51,224 bases of DNA from an uncultured Bacilli bacterium (GCA_947626895.1 CANQTY010000005.1:1-51224); one strand, 5' to 3'; positions 29,438 to 39,847 are shown, counted from the stretch's first letter. Numbers and translations are program-made. The notes: generated from the letters alone by a model not told the origin.

Positions 29438-31027
29438 TTATTTACCCTCCACATAATCTAGAACACGATTGATACCATACATATAGCCTGAAACCGTGTA
29501 GGTTGCTCCACATTTTATAGTATCTGGTACTTTACTAAATTCGGTATAATTTGTAGAACTATAATATTGTAAATCTAATGCACGGAATGTAGCAAATGGG
29601 ATAGGATCTTCAAATTTAACATATGTTTCACTTAATTCTTTTAAATGACTACCTTTATCTTGTCGATAACCTAAGTATTCACTCATTTCTTCAACAACAC
29701 CTAAGAAGTAATCACCATATCCTCCACCTGCACCTGTATCATTGACTGTTACACTAACCACTGTTTTAGCTGAGGCATTTACTTCTACATCCATATCAAT
29801 TTGAACATAGGGAGCATCTTTTTCGGTTTGATTAGCAAAAGGAGTAACTTTTACATTGTAAACAGATGCACTCTTTTCTGTTACCACTGAATTATAAGTA
29901 GGTGTAGCGCTTGATACTTTTCCCATATAAGCACAGCTTACTAAGATTAATAAAGTACAAATTCCTCCCGTGATAGAGGCTTTAAGAGCTAATTTATCCG
30001 TAGTTCTTCCTTTAAAGCACATATCGATTAAAGGAGTAATCATATTTGCAAATAAGATAGAATAGGCAACACCTTCTGCGCCAGATCCCATGAAACGAAT
30101 GAGCATCGTGATAAATCCTGCAAAAACACCATAGATAATTTTACCTAATGGAGATGTAGGACTTGTCACAGGATCAGTTAAGCAGAAGACCGCACCAAAT
30201 AGGATACCTCCTGTTAACATTTGGGCTAAGATAAATGTTCCAAAATCACTTACACCATTTACTGCGCCAACTAACATGGCACTTAATAAACAAGTAAGTA
30301 AATAAGAACAAGAAATTCTCCAGTCGATGACGTGTAATACGACAAAAGCAATTCCAATGACGATAATTAATAAGGAGAATGTTTCACCTAAAGTTCCTCG
30401 ATAATTTCCGATAAATAAATCAAAAAGTGAAACATTACTAAAGGATGTTAAAGTATTCCATCCTTCGCCTGCCCAATTGCTTAAAACGGTAGGACCTGTA
30501 AAAACCTCAAATTCTTGTATACCTTCGATATGGCCATAATTAAATGAACTACCAAAGCAGATTTGAGCAAAGATTCTTCCAAAAATCGCGGGATTGAAGA
30601 TATTATATCCAAATCCTCCAAAGAGCATTTTACAAATGGCTACCGCAGCAATCGTGGTAAACACAAGTTGCCACCAAGCCATTCCAACAGGAAGAAGTAA
30701 AGCAAGAATAATACCTGTGATATAACCAAAAGAATTGATTTCTTTCTTTAAAAGATATAAGCAGATATTTCCTACTTTTTCCTTATTTTCTTTATATTCT
30801 TTTAAGGTTTTTGGTAAGAAAAATAAGATTTCTGTAACCATCGCAGTTAAAACACAAATGACAACGTTCAAGATTGCAAATAAGCCATCTTCAACATTTC
30901 CTGCGATAAAGTAATAAATAATAGCCGCTAACCAAACAAGAGCTAAACCACCTAAAAGCATTAACATGATTTTAAGTGTGCTATTTTTTGATCTTACGTA
31001 AGGAGCGGGATTTACTGCTAAATTCAT
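29438..31027 (-). CDS. rnfD: RnfD-like membrane subunit with extra C-terminal domain
   Basis: FGGFGYNIFNPAIFGR; FCLTDPVTSPTSPLGKIIYGVFAG; 529 aa, about 150 aa longer than typical. Confidence 0.92.
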   Translation of the reverse strand: MNLAVNPAPYVRSKNSTLKIMLMLLGGLALVWLAAIIYYFIAGNVEDGLFAILNVVICVLTAMVTEILFFLPKTLKEYKENKEKVGNICLYLLKKEINSFGYITGIILALLLPVGMAWWQLVFTTIAAVAICKMLFGGFGYNIFNPAIFGRIFAQICFGSSFNYGHIEGIQEFEVFTGPTVLSNWAGEGWNTLTSFSNVSLFDLFIGNYRGTLGETFSLLIIVIGIAFVVLHVIDWRISCSYLLTCLLSAMLVGAVNGVSDFGTFILAQMLTGGILFGAVFCLTDPVTSPTSPLGKIIYGVFAGFITMLIRFMGSGAEGVAYSILFANMITPLIDMCFKGRTTDKLALKASITGGICTLLILVSCAYMGKVSSATPTYNSVVTEKSASVYNVKVTPFANQTEKDAPYVQIDMDVEVNASAKTVVSVTVNDTGAGGGYGDYFLGVVEEMSEYLGYRQDKGSHLKELSETYVKFEDPIPFATFRALDLQYYSSTNYTEFSKVPDTIKCGATYTVSGYMYGINRVLDYVEGK

Positions 31028-32355
31028 TTTTTACCCTCCTTTTTTTGTGCCTCTAATTGTTTTAATTTGATGGATGTCATTAATTTGGCTTTTTTGACAA
31101 AGTCATTAACATCAATCTTACTTGGGCAGATATAAGAACATAAACCACATCCTATACAATGCCATGGAGTAAGTGCCATCATTCGATCACTATCTTTTGC
31201 TTGATAAGCATCTTTAATTTCCACTGGTTGTAAACCTACTGGGCAATGATCCGTACAGGCTCCACATCGTAAGCAAGGAAGTGTATTTAAAGTCATTCTA
31301 GGTAAAATCGTAAGTCCATTATAATAAGGTAATATAACGGCTTTATCATCCATAACTCCTCTTGAACACATTGGTCCACCAAAAGATACAGATACACTTT
31401 CACCAACATAACCACCTAAAAATTCAACAATATCAACTGCTCTTGTATAAATAGGAACATCGACATTTGATGGATTAGAAACTCCACTACCAGAAACGGT
31501 AATCACTTTATGAGTTTCCACTTCTCCATTCATTGCTCTAGCTAGCAAAATCGCGGTAGTCACATTATTGACAATGGTATGAGCTTCCGCAGGTAATTTA
31601 TCATACGTTCTTTTTAATACTGCTTTTACGATGAAACGTTCCCATCCCGCAGGATAGACGTTTTTCACATGAGCTACATGGATAGAGGGATTAATCGATT
31701 CAATATCCTTATAGCATTCATCTAAATCGGGATATCCTTTTTTATAGACGATATAAGCATCTTTTGCTCCCGCGGCTTTCATCATAAATTCAATACCATG
31801 AATTAATTCATCTTTATGAAGTAGCATCGCTTCATGGTCGGTAGTTAAGAATGGTTCACATTCAACACCATTAATTAAAATGGTATCGATATTCTTTTCT
31901 AAAGCACCTAAATATTTAATATAGGTTGGGAATCCTGCACCACCTTGACCACTTAAGCCAGATTCCTTCATGCGTTCAACAATTTGTTCTGCTGAAGCTT
32001 TCAAGTCAAGAACCTCTAAAGGTTCTACTTTTTGATGTTTCTTATCATTTTCAATCGCAAAGTGTCTTACATTACGACCTAGACCTGCATGAAACATCGT
32101 TTCTTCTCTAACGATTTTTCCAGAGACTGGGGCAAAAACAGGTGTTCCTTTTTCACACGTTCCAATCACTTGACCTTCTTTTACTAGATCACCGATTGAA
32201 ACATTGAGCTGAATCGGTTTAGAAGATCCTGGATCTACCACTGGAACAAAGACTTCATTGGGTTCAAATTTTAAAACTTCTTTACCCATGGAAAGTTTCT
32301 TTGTGTCTTGGATACGATAGAGATGTTTGTGTCCTAACGTAGTAAAAATAGACAT
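31024..32355 (-). CDS. rnfC: RnfC-like subunit
   Basis: GLSGQGGAGFPTYIKY; CLRCGACTDHCPVGLQP and CIGCGLCSYICPSKID, two [4Fe-4S] motifs. Confidence 0.95.
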   Translation of the reverse strand: MSIFTTLGHKHLYRIQDTKKLSMGKEVLKFEPNEVFVPVVDPGSSKPIQLNVSIGDLVKEGQVIGTCEKGTPVFAPVSGKIVREETMFHAGLGRNVRHFAIENDKKHQKVEPLEVLDLKASAEQIVERMKESGLSGQGGAGFPTYIKYLGALEKNIDTILINGVECEPFLTTDHEAMLLHKDELIHGIEFMMKAAGAKDAYIVYKKGYPDLDECYKDIESINPSIHVAHVKNVYPAGWERFIVKAVLKRTYDKLPAEAHTIVNNVTTAILLARAMNGEVETHKVITVSGSGVSNPSNVDVPIYTRAVDIVEFLGGYVGESVSVSFGGPMCSRGVMDDKAVILPYYNGLTILPRMTLNTLPCLRCGACTDHCPVGLQPVEIKDAYQAKDSDRMMALTPWHCIGCGLCSYICPSKIDVNDFVKKAKLMTSIKLKQLEAQKKEGKK

Positions 32356-32465
32356 AATAAAATCTCCTTCTTTGTCATTATATCATTTATTGTTTTTGAA
32401 ACATAGTGATTTTTATTCTCGTTTTGTACTTTTTTTACATAGTAAAAAGGTAAAAAGAAAGATAG

Positions 32466-32494
32466 CAAAAACTCGTACCTAGTGAGATACGAGT
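32466..32494 (-). terminator. Rho-independent terminator
   Basis: ACTCGTA/TACGAGT stem followed by TTTTT on minus strand. Confidence 0.75.
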
Positions 32495-32514
32495 CTTTGC
32501 ATAATTAGATAAGT

Positions 32515-33825
32515 TTATTTCTTTTCCTTCTCATCGTCAGAAATTTGACATCCTTCTTTATTTTTAGCAGGGGATAGCATTTTTCTATCTAATACTAAAT
32601 TGATACATGCTCCTATAACAAAGCCAAGGAGAGCAAAGATAACCATTGCTAAGATGATATTCATACCACCATCTTCATCGATAATATCTGTTTCATTATT
32701 GACATAAACTAAGGAGAAGTTAGTAGCAACAACTTTTTGCACATTTTCAAATTGCTTTGTCTCATCACTTAAAATAGAACGATATGAAGCAATCATTTGG
32801 GTAACTTTAGCGACTTTATTTTTATAATCTTGTGTTTCATCATTTTCATGAGCTAATTTTGAGTCAATGATTGTTAATTCCACATCAATTTCTGCATTTT
32901 TAGAAGTTAGTTCTGCAATTTTTTGATAATAGGCATCTAAATTGACTTCAGTTAGGCCATTCGCTTGTGCTTTTTGTAATTGATCATCAATTGCAGCATT
33001 CAAACTTTTAATTTGTTCATCATTCGCCGCTTTTTCTTGAGTTAATGCTTCTTTTTGAAGTTCTAACTTACTTACATATTCACTATCATTTGGATTAATG
33101 ATTCCATCTTTACGAATCATGCTTAATAATGCTTTAATTTCATCTTCACTGATTCTTAAATTTAAGATTTTTGCATAATCATTAATTCTTAAACTAGATT
33201 CCACTAAAACATTCGAGTAATCATTTTCAAGATGGAGATAAGCTTCTTCAAGAATTAAAAGTTGATTATTTAATATTTCTACTTGAGAATCAAAATCTTT
33301 AATTTGATCAAGAAGATTAAGAGTTGCACTATAATCCATTTCTTCAGCATATTTTAAAGTCAAATCATATGGAGTATAAATCATCTTTTCAATGAAATCG
33401 CGACCTTGATTAAAAGAAACAAAGTATTTTTTAGGAACACTTAAATTATAAGAATAAGTGATTTCATTTTGATTATTGACTTCACTATTTCTAACTAATT
33501 TTACTTCATCAGCAAGATTTTTAATATCGATTGAGGCAAAGTCTTCTTGATTTTCATCTTGAATTCTTTTTAAGTTATCCTCGGAAAAGATTTCTCGATA
33601 ATCAAATTTTGCTCCATTTAAATAAGTGCCTCTTTCTAAGCTTGGAATATCATAATAAAATGAAGCATTATATTCTTCGCTTTGTCGATTATAGATAAAA
33701 TGAACACCTAAAGTACCAATTAATAAAAAAGCAAGCGTGGAAACAATCCATACCCATTTTCTTTTTAATGCTACTTTAATTAATTGTAATAAACTTAAAC
33801 CTTCTTCGTTTTCATATTCTTCCAT
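32515..33825 (-). CDS. Wzz/chain-length-determinant-like protein (N- and C-terminal TM, coiled coil)
   Basis: SLLQLIKVALKRKWVWIVSTLAFLLIGTLG; C-terminal TM; start placed at MEEYENEEG with GGAG SD rather than the upstream ORF-track Met. Confidence 0.7.
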   Translation of the reverse strand: MEEYENEEGLSLLQLIKVALKRKWVWIVSTLAFLLIGTLGVHFIYNRQSEEYNASFYYDIPSLERGTYLNGAKFDYREIFSEDNLKRIQDENQEDFASIDIKNLADEVKLVRNSEVNNQNEITYSYNLSVPKKYFVSFNQGRDFIEKMIYTPYDLTLKYAEEMDYSATLNLLDQIKDFDSQVEILNNQLLILEEAYLHLENDYSNVLVESSLRINDYAKILNLRISEDEIKALLSMIRKDGIINPNDSEYVSKLELQKEALTQEKAANDEQIKSLNAAIDDQLQKAQANGLTEVNLDAYYQKIAELTSKNAEIDVELTIIDSKLAHENDETQDYKNKVAKVTQMIASYRSILSDETKQFENVQKVVATNFSLVYVNNETDIIDEDGGMNIILAMVIFALLGFVIGACINLVLDRKMLSPAKNKEGCQISDDEKEKK

Positions 33826-33910
33826 AAAATTCATCTCCAAATAATTCTTTATTATTATTGACAAAGTCCTTATTTTTGTCAAAGATAATATGCTTTTTTT
33901 ATGTTTTTAA

Positions 33911-36091
33911 TTAATAATCTTCATATGGATCAACGTTAATAAAGCATTGAACTCCTCTTTGGGATTTAAAAATATCTTGTAATTTTAATAAAACATCTTT
34001 GATATCCTCGAATGATTTATATTTTAAAAGAAATTTTTTGCGATAATGTCTATTTAAAATCCTTATATAATATTCACTAGGTCCTATGACTTCGACAGCT
34101 TTATCTTCAAAAGATGCATTTAAAAAGGCTTTTATTTTTAAAGTCATCTCATCAAGTAATTCTTCATTTGCAGAAGATAATGTGAGAATTGTACAATAAC
34201 AAAATGGAGGATACATATTCATTTTTCTGATTTTCATTTCATAATTATAAAATCCTTCATAATCTTGTTTAGAAGCATATTTTAAGGCGTAATGGGTAGG
34301 ATTATAGGTTTGTAAAATGGCAAGTCCATTTTTTGATCTACCCGCTCTACCGATAGTTTGAGTTAATAAAGAAAAGGTGCGTTCTGCGGCTCTAAAAGAA
34401 GGTAAATTTAAGCCAATATCTGCAAGTAGGACAATAGCTAAAGTGACATTTTTAAAGTCATGACCTTTGGCAATCATTTGGGTACCAAGCAAGATATCTG
34501 CTTCTTGATTTTTAAATTGTTTTAAAATGGATTTGGTTTGTCCTTTTTTACTTGATACATCGGAATCTAAACGCAAGATTTTTGCGGATGGAAAAAGCTT
34601 TTTTACTTCTTCTTCTGCCCGTTCTGATCCATACCCATTAATTCTAAAGTAAGTAGAGGAACAAGATGGACAAATGTCAGGTTCATCTTCTTCATAACCA
34701 CAATGATGACACTTTAAACGATGGACATCTTTATGTAAAGTTAAGGGTAAATGACATTCTTTACAACGGAAAATATGTCCACATTTTCGACAACTAAAGG
34801 AAGGAGCAAATCCTCGACGATTTAATAAAATCATGACTTGTTCATGTTTATCTAAAGTTTCTTGAATAGCTTTTCTTGCAGTTTTAGAAAATAAGATAGA
34901 CTCTTTATCAATTTCTTTATAATCACTTAATGAAACGATTTGACAAGTGGGTAAATGACCCGTTATTCGATTATTTAATGTTAATAAGTGATAAACTCCT
35001 TTATATGCACGAGAACGAGATTCTAAAGATGGCGTGGCAGAACCTAAAAGAATGCCGCAGGAATGATATTTCATTCTCATTTTTGCTACCGTTAAAGCGT
35101 GATAATAAGGGGGAGATTCTTGTTTATAAGTTTCAGAATGCTCTTCATCAATAATAATCATACCGATATTATCTAAAGGGGCAAAAATTGCACTTCTTGC
35201 ACCAATGACTATATCAATTTCCCCGCGAGCAATTAGACGATATTCATCATATTTTTCTCCTGGAGTCAAAGAAGAATGTAAGATTGCAATAGAGGAAAAG
35301 CGTTCTTCAAATTGATGGATCATTTGATAAGATAAACTAATCTCTGGAACTAAAATTAAAACTTTTTTCCCCATCTCTATCATCTTTTTTGTGAGTTGGA
35401 GATAGACTTCAGTTTTTCCACTTCCTGTAACTCCTTCAAGAAGATAAATATCACGAGGATTTTCAAGTATTTTTGTTAAAACATCTTGTTGTTCATCACT
35501 TAAAGTGTTTTCTTCTTTTTTTTCGATATTTTCCGTTTTTAAACGTCTTTTTTCCTTTTTAACTTCCACAATAGCGCCTTTATCTAAAAGAGTCTTAATT
35601 ATATTCGCTGAATAAAGATTTTTTAAACTTTCTTTACTTTCTTTAATCTTTAAAAATACTTCTTCTTGCTTTTTTGTTAACAAAATATTTTCATCTTTTA
35701 CTTTAACATAGGTCTCATAAGCAATTTTTGGTTTACTTAATGAAGAAGATTTGGGTTTTAAACTCGGAGGTAACATTGTTTGATAAATAGAAATTAATGG
35801 AGCAAAATAATATTCTTTTAATTCACTTGCTAACTTCATTAATTCTTCATTTAAAATCGGTTCTTCATCTAATACCTTAGTAATTGATTTAATTTCTCGA
35901 CCTTGTAAGACACTTTCATTCTCTAGAGAAATAATATCTTTGATAGCTAAAACATAACCAACGACTTCTTGTTTGTTAAATGGCACTAAAACACGCACAC
36001 CAATTTGAATATCATCCCCATCATAAGCATAAGAAAAAGGACGATCTATTTGCATACTTGGATACTCGATTAGTACCTCGACTAGCTTCAT
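33911..36091 (-). CDS. priA: Primosomal protein N' (replication restart helicase)
   Basis: GVTGSGKTEVYL Walker A; IIDEEHSETYKQE; four-CXXC zinc-binding region; IGRAGRSKNG. Confidence 0.97.
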   Translation of the reverse strand: MKLVEVLIEYPSMQIDRPFSYAYDGDDIQIGVRVLVPFNKQEVVGYVLAIKDIISLENESVLQGREIKSITKVLDEEPILNEELMKLASELKEYYFAPLISIYQTMLPPSLKPKSSSLSKPKIAYETYVKVKDENILLTKKQEEVFLKIKESKESLKNLYSANIIKTLLDKGAIVEVKKEKRRLKTENIEKKEENTLSDEQQDVLTKILENPRDIYLLEGVTGSGKTEVYLQLTKKMIEMGKKVLILVPEISLSYQMIHQFEERFSSIAILHSSLTPGEKYDEYRLIARGEIDIVIGARSAIFAPLDNIGMIIIDEEHSETYKQESPPYYHALTVAKMRMKYHSCGILLGSATPSLESRSRAYKGVYHLLTLNNRITGHLPTCQIVSLSDYKEIDKESILFSKTARKAIQETLDKHEQVMILLNRRGFAPSFSCRKCGHIFRCKECHLPLTLHKDVHRLKCHHCGYEEDEPDICPSCSSTYFRINGYGSERAEEEVKKLFPSAKILRLDSDVSSKKGQTKSILKQFKNQEADILLGTQMIAKGHDFKNVTLAIVLLADIGLNLPSFRAAERTFSLLTQTIGRAGRSKNGLAILQTYNPTHYALKYASKQDYEGFYNYEMKIRKMNMYPPFCYCTILTLSSANEELLDEMTLKIKAFLNASFEDKAVEVIGPSEYYIRILNRHYRKKFLLKYKSFEDIKDVLLKLQDIFKSQRGVQCFINVDPYEDY

Positions 36092-36100
36092 AATATTCCT

Positions 36101-36694
36101 TTATTTTTGTTTTAATTTATTTAATCTATTGCGAATAATGCGCGCGATATCTCTTGCAGCACGCCCAACATTATCGTTCATCACAGCATATTGATATCGT
36201 CCTTTTAAGTTAATTTCTCGACGAGCTTTTTCTAAACGTTCTTGAATAATCTCTTCTGGTTCGCTTTTTCTTCCACGAATTCTTCTTTCTAATTCCTCTA
36301 AAGAGGGAGGTAATAAGAAAATAGAAATGACATCGTCCCCTTTGCACTTATCAAGTACTTGACGGGCTCCTTCCACTTCTATTTCTAAAAATACATTTTT
36401 TCCTTCATTTCTTAATCTTTCAACATATTCTCTTGGGGTTCCATAATAATTTCCCACGAAGAAAGCATGTTCTAATAATTCATTATTTTTTATTTTATTT
36501 TCAAATTCTTCTTTGCTCACAAAAAAGTAATCTTTTCCATCTTTTTCTTTTTTTCTTGGCGCTCTAGTAGTCATAGAAATAGAATAAGCAAGATTTAAAG
36601 ATGTATCTTTAAATAATATCTTTCTAACTGTGCCTTTTCCTACACCCGAAGGACCAGAAAGGACGATGAGTAAACCTCTTTTTGTTTCTCCCAT
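36101..36694 (-). CDS. gmk: Guanylate kinase
   Basis: LIVLSGPSGVGKGTVRK; SISMTTRAPRKKEKDGKDYFFVS; start placed at MGETKRG with GGAAAAG SD. Confidence 0.96.
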   Translation of the reverse strand: MGETKRGLLIVLSGPSGVGKGTVRKILFKDTSLNLAYSISMTTRAPRKKEKDGKDYFFVSKEEFENKIKNNELLEHAFFVGNYYGTPREYVERLRNEGKNVFLEIEVEGARQVLDKCKGDDVISIFLLPPSLEELERRIRGRKSEPEEIIQERLEKARREINLKGRYQYAVMNDNVGRAARDIARIIRNRLNKLKQK

Positions 36695-36838
36695 ATAAGC
36701 TTTTCCTTTTGATTTCAAAAATATCTTACCTTTAAAGAAGAAAACATTCAACAAAAAGAATTCAAATATCTCCTTTTTTACCTAAAATAAGCCTTATTAA
36801 GTCTATTTTATACCTTTATTTTATAGATAATTTCTTGA

Positions 36839-37750
36839 TTATTCTTGAAGATTTATAGAACATGAATAAGTTTCTTTTAAAATATTTTCTAGCTTTTTAG
36901 GTAAAGATATTACTCTAAAAAAGTAGATGAGTCTTCCAAGCAAAAATGGAAAAATTAAAATTTCTGAAAGGATAATTAAAATCACTCTAAAAAAGATTGG
37001 GATTTTCAAAAATCCACCTTTTTCTTTGGTAATATCTCCACTGATTTTGCCATTAGAAATGATTCCTTTATAAACATAATCTCCATAGATAAAACTATGC
37101 TTTAAGGGAATATTAATTTCTTCATTAATATCGCTATTGATAAGAAATTCTTGATGCGAACGATCTTTTAAACTGATACTTGGTGCAAAATAGATATATA
37201 ACGATAAAATCATGATGATAATTCCTATTCCCATGCCAATAAAACCATTCGTTTGATTAACATTTGTCGTCCCTGTGAAGGATAATATGGCTATTTGGGT
37301 TAACATAATTGCAGTTAAAGCAGAACAAAAGTTAATAATCTTTAAATTTCGATAAATTCTAGTTTGACCTTTATCAGCAATAATTCCATAAAGGGCTAAA
37401 CCAAGTTCAAAAAAGGAAACAAAAGCAATTCCAATAGCAATATAAAAAGTGTAGGTTCTTCCACTTTCTTCTTTAAAAATTAAACGAAGCATATAAAGTA
37501 AATAGAATAAACCTGCACTAAATAGATAAATCGCAATCTTTATATTCTTTTTTAAGTTGTTACTATCATTAATAAAGAGTTCTTCATAACATATCTTTTT
37601 ACTGAAGAAAATAAATAGATTAAAAATTCCTGATACACAAAAGAAAAAGTCAAAGAAGACTCCAAAAAGAATTTTTCCTACTCCTAATAATATATTGAAG
37701 ATTAAAGATGTCTTTAAAATAAGTCTTGCTTTGCTTTTTCTTTTTTTCAT
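36839..37750 (-). CDS. Hypothetical multi-TM membrane protein
   Basis: 303 aa, multiple TM; 1-nt gap to 37752 ORF. Confidence 0.6.
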   Translation of the reverse strand: MKKRKSKARLILKTSLIFNILLGVGKILFGVFFDFFFCVSGIFNLFIFFSKKICYEELFINDSNNLKKNIKIAIYLFSAGLFYLLYMLRLIFKEESGRTYTFYIAIGIAFVSFFELGLALYGIIADKGQTRIYRNLKIINFCSALTAIMLTQIAILSFTGTTNVNQTNGFIGMGIGIIIMILSLYIYFAPSISLKDRSHQEFLINSDINEEINIPLKHSFIYGDYVYKGIISNGKISGDITKEKGGFLKIPIFFRVILIILSEILIFPFLLGRLIYFFRVISLPKKLENILKETYSCSINLQE

Positions 37751-37751
37751 A

Positions 37752-38273
37752 TTACTTAACTAAACTTGAAGCATGTTTCATATCGATTTCAATCGTATTG
37801 AGATATTCTTCTTTCTTTTTTAAGATGATATCTTCTCTTTTTTGCGCTCTTTTTTGATAGATAAAATAATTAACTACACAACCTAAAATTCCTAAAACGC
37901 CAAGAACGATACCTAGAACTAAACCAAGTGTTTCTAAATTCAGTGCCATAATTAAAGACATGCCTCCTCCAAGGAGAAGAGTAGAAATTACACCAAAAAT
38001 ATAGGCAAAGATCATACATCCTTGAAGAGTATCCTTTTTAAGTGATTGAATTTTAGAAACATTATTGACCATCTTATTTTCTAAACGGTTGAGTTCTTTT
38101 AGATGTTCCAGTTCTCTTTTTCTTTTAAATTCTAATTTTGTCTTATTTTTAGAGATTGCTTTTTCTTCGATTAATTCATAACCAAGACTTAAATAGATAT
38201 CTTTAAGTAGACCCTTTTCTTCATCTTTTACTTGTAAGGTTTGATAATCATACATCATTACATCATTTTCCAT
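37752..38273 (-). CDS. Hypothetical protein: coiled coil plus two TM helices
   Basis: 173 aa; divergently transcribed from a TetR regulator. Confidence 0.6.
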   Translation of the reverse strand: MENDVMMYDYQTLQVKDEEKGLLKDIYLSLGYELIEEKAISKNKTKLEFKRKRELEHLKELNRLENKMVNNVSKIQSLKKDTLQGCMIFAYIFGVISTLLLGGGMSLIMALNLETLGLVLGIVLGVLGILGCVVNYFIYQKRAQKREDIILKKKEEYLNTIEIDMKHASSLVK

Positions 38274-38299
38274 TTTTTAATTCCTCCTTGATGTTTTAT

Positions 38300-38315
38300 T
38301 GAAACAAATGTATCA
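38300..38315. promoter_or_regulatory. Putative TetR operator 1
   Basis: TGAAACAAATGTATCA (imperfect 6-4-6 palindrome). Confidence 0.55.
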
Positions 38316-38320
38316 TTATA

Positions 38321-38336
38321 TGAAACAAGTGTTTCA
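38321..38336. promoter_or_regulatory. Putative TetR operator 2
   Basis: TGAAACAAGTGTTTCA (perfect 6-4-6 palindrome), 21 bp from operator 1. Confidence 0.6.
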
Positions 38337-38449
38337 TGTATGCTTTTATTAAATCACATTCATAGATAAATAAAAGATAGGAAACTTATTTTGAAACAAA
38401 GGATGAGATTTTGTATCACAAAATGAAACAAAGAAAGGAGAAATGATTC

Positions 38450-38974
38450 ATGATTTTAAAAGAAACAAACGATTATACGAAAAGTTATATTATGACTAGT
38501 TTATTTGAGTTAATGAAAGAAAAAAACTATGAAGATATCACTGTCACAGAAATTGTTAAAAAAGCAGGTGTAGGGCGAGTAACTTATTATCGAAATTTTG
38601 AAAGTAAAGATGATATCATTCGTCAATACTTTAAATCTGAGACAGAAGACTTTTTGAAAAAACAAATTTATAAGCCAAGAACTAAAGAAGATTATTTCGA
38701 TATTATTAAACTAACCTTTACTTATTTTAAAAAGAATCAAGAATTTTTTAAACTCATAAAAAAAGCACATTTAGAGACTTTATATTTAGAATTTTTAAAT
38801 GAAAATATGAAGATAAACTTTATTGAAAATAATTTATCAAATAATAAATATCTTCCTTATATGTATGTTGGAGTAATCTTTAATACATCTATGAAATGGT
38901 TAGAAAGTGATTGTAAAGAAAGTATTGATTCTCTTTCTAAAACTCTATTTGATTTTATTTTTCATAATAATTAG
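38450..38974 (+). CDS. TetR/AcrR-family transcriptional regulator
   Basis: N-terminal HTH: YEDITVTEIVKKAGVGRVTYYRNFESKDDIIRQYF. Confidence 0.9.
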   Translation: MILKETNDYTKSYIMTSLFELMKEKNYEDITVTEIVKKAGVGRVTYYRNFESKDDIIRQYFKSETEDFLKKQIYKPRTKEDYFDIIKLTFTYFKKNQEFFKLIKKAHLETLYLEFLNENMKINFIENNLSNNKYLPYMYVGVIFNTSMKWLESDCKESIDSLSKTLFDFIFHNN

Positions 38975-39021
38975 GCTATCACCTAAAAATAAAATCCACA
39001 TATATTAATGTGGTGATTCAT

Positions 39022-39441
39022 ATGGCAAGAGTATCTTATCGAAATTCAGATATTAATTATTTAGGAAGGATTATGCGCGCAGAGGCTCAAACAGAAGGGG
39101 TTTTTGGCATGAAGCTAGTCGGAAATGTGGTCATTAATCGCGTTGTTGTCACCTGTGGTGATTTTAAAAAGATTAAAAATATCTATCAAGCAATCTTTCA
39201 AAAGAATCAATTCGAGGGAACAAAAATTCCCTTATTTAACGCTCAAGCGACAGGAAAAGAAAGGCAATTAGCGCTAGATTGCATTAAATTTTGGAGAGCA
39301 GATCCTGCTTATAAAGCTTTATATTTTCAAAATCCAGGAAAAAATAAATCTTGCAAAAAACGATTTTGGGGTCCTTATGCTGGAAAATATAAAAAGCATT
39401 GTTTCTATAATTTAGATAAATATAAAGGATGTAATTTATAA
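39022..39441 (+). CDS. SleB/CwlJ-like cell wall hydrolase
   Basis: LGRIMRAEAQTEGVFGMKLVGNVVINRV...IYQAIFQKNQFEG; start placed at ATG 39022 with GGTGAT SD. Confidence 0.85.
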   Translation: MARVSYRNSDINYLGRIMRAEAQTEGVFGMKLVGNVVINRVVVTCGDFKKIKNIYQAIFQKNQFEGTKIPLFNAQATGKERQLALDCIKFWRADPAYKALYFQNPGKNKSCKKRFWGPYAGKYKKHCFYNLDKYKGCNL

Positions 39442-39847
39442 TTCTTTATAAAAAGAACAATTAGTCTATTTTTAGGTGTTTTTCTAAAAACTACGATAAA
39501 TAATCAAAGTCTTTTCCATGTACAAATTAATCACTTATTGTAGAATTCTTTAAAAGAAGTTTTAAATAGAGGTGTTTCCCCTTGCCTAATCGGTAAGGGG
39601 ATTTTAACTAGACTATTGAAAGATTAATATCCATAAAAAATAGTTTTAGTTTCATAATAACTTTATAAAGCCAAAACTAACTTAAGTTTAGACATTTTAA
39701 TATCGAAACAACTTTTTCAATAATTATAAAATTTTTTTAGATAAATTTAGCAAAAACTGCAATTCATTTGTTTATTTTAACAAATTTATGTAAATCTATG
39801 TAGTATGGAAATCATTGAAGCTTATATCATAAGTTTAATAAAATAAA

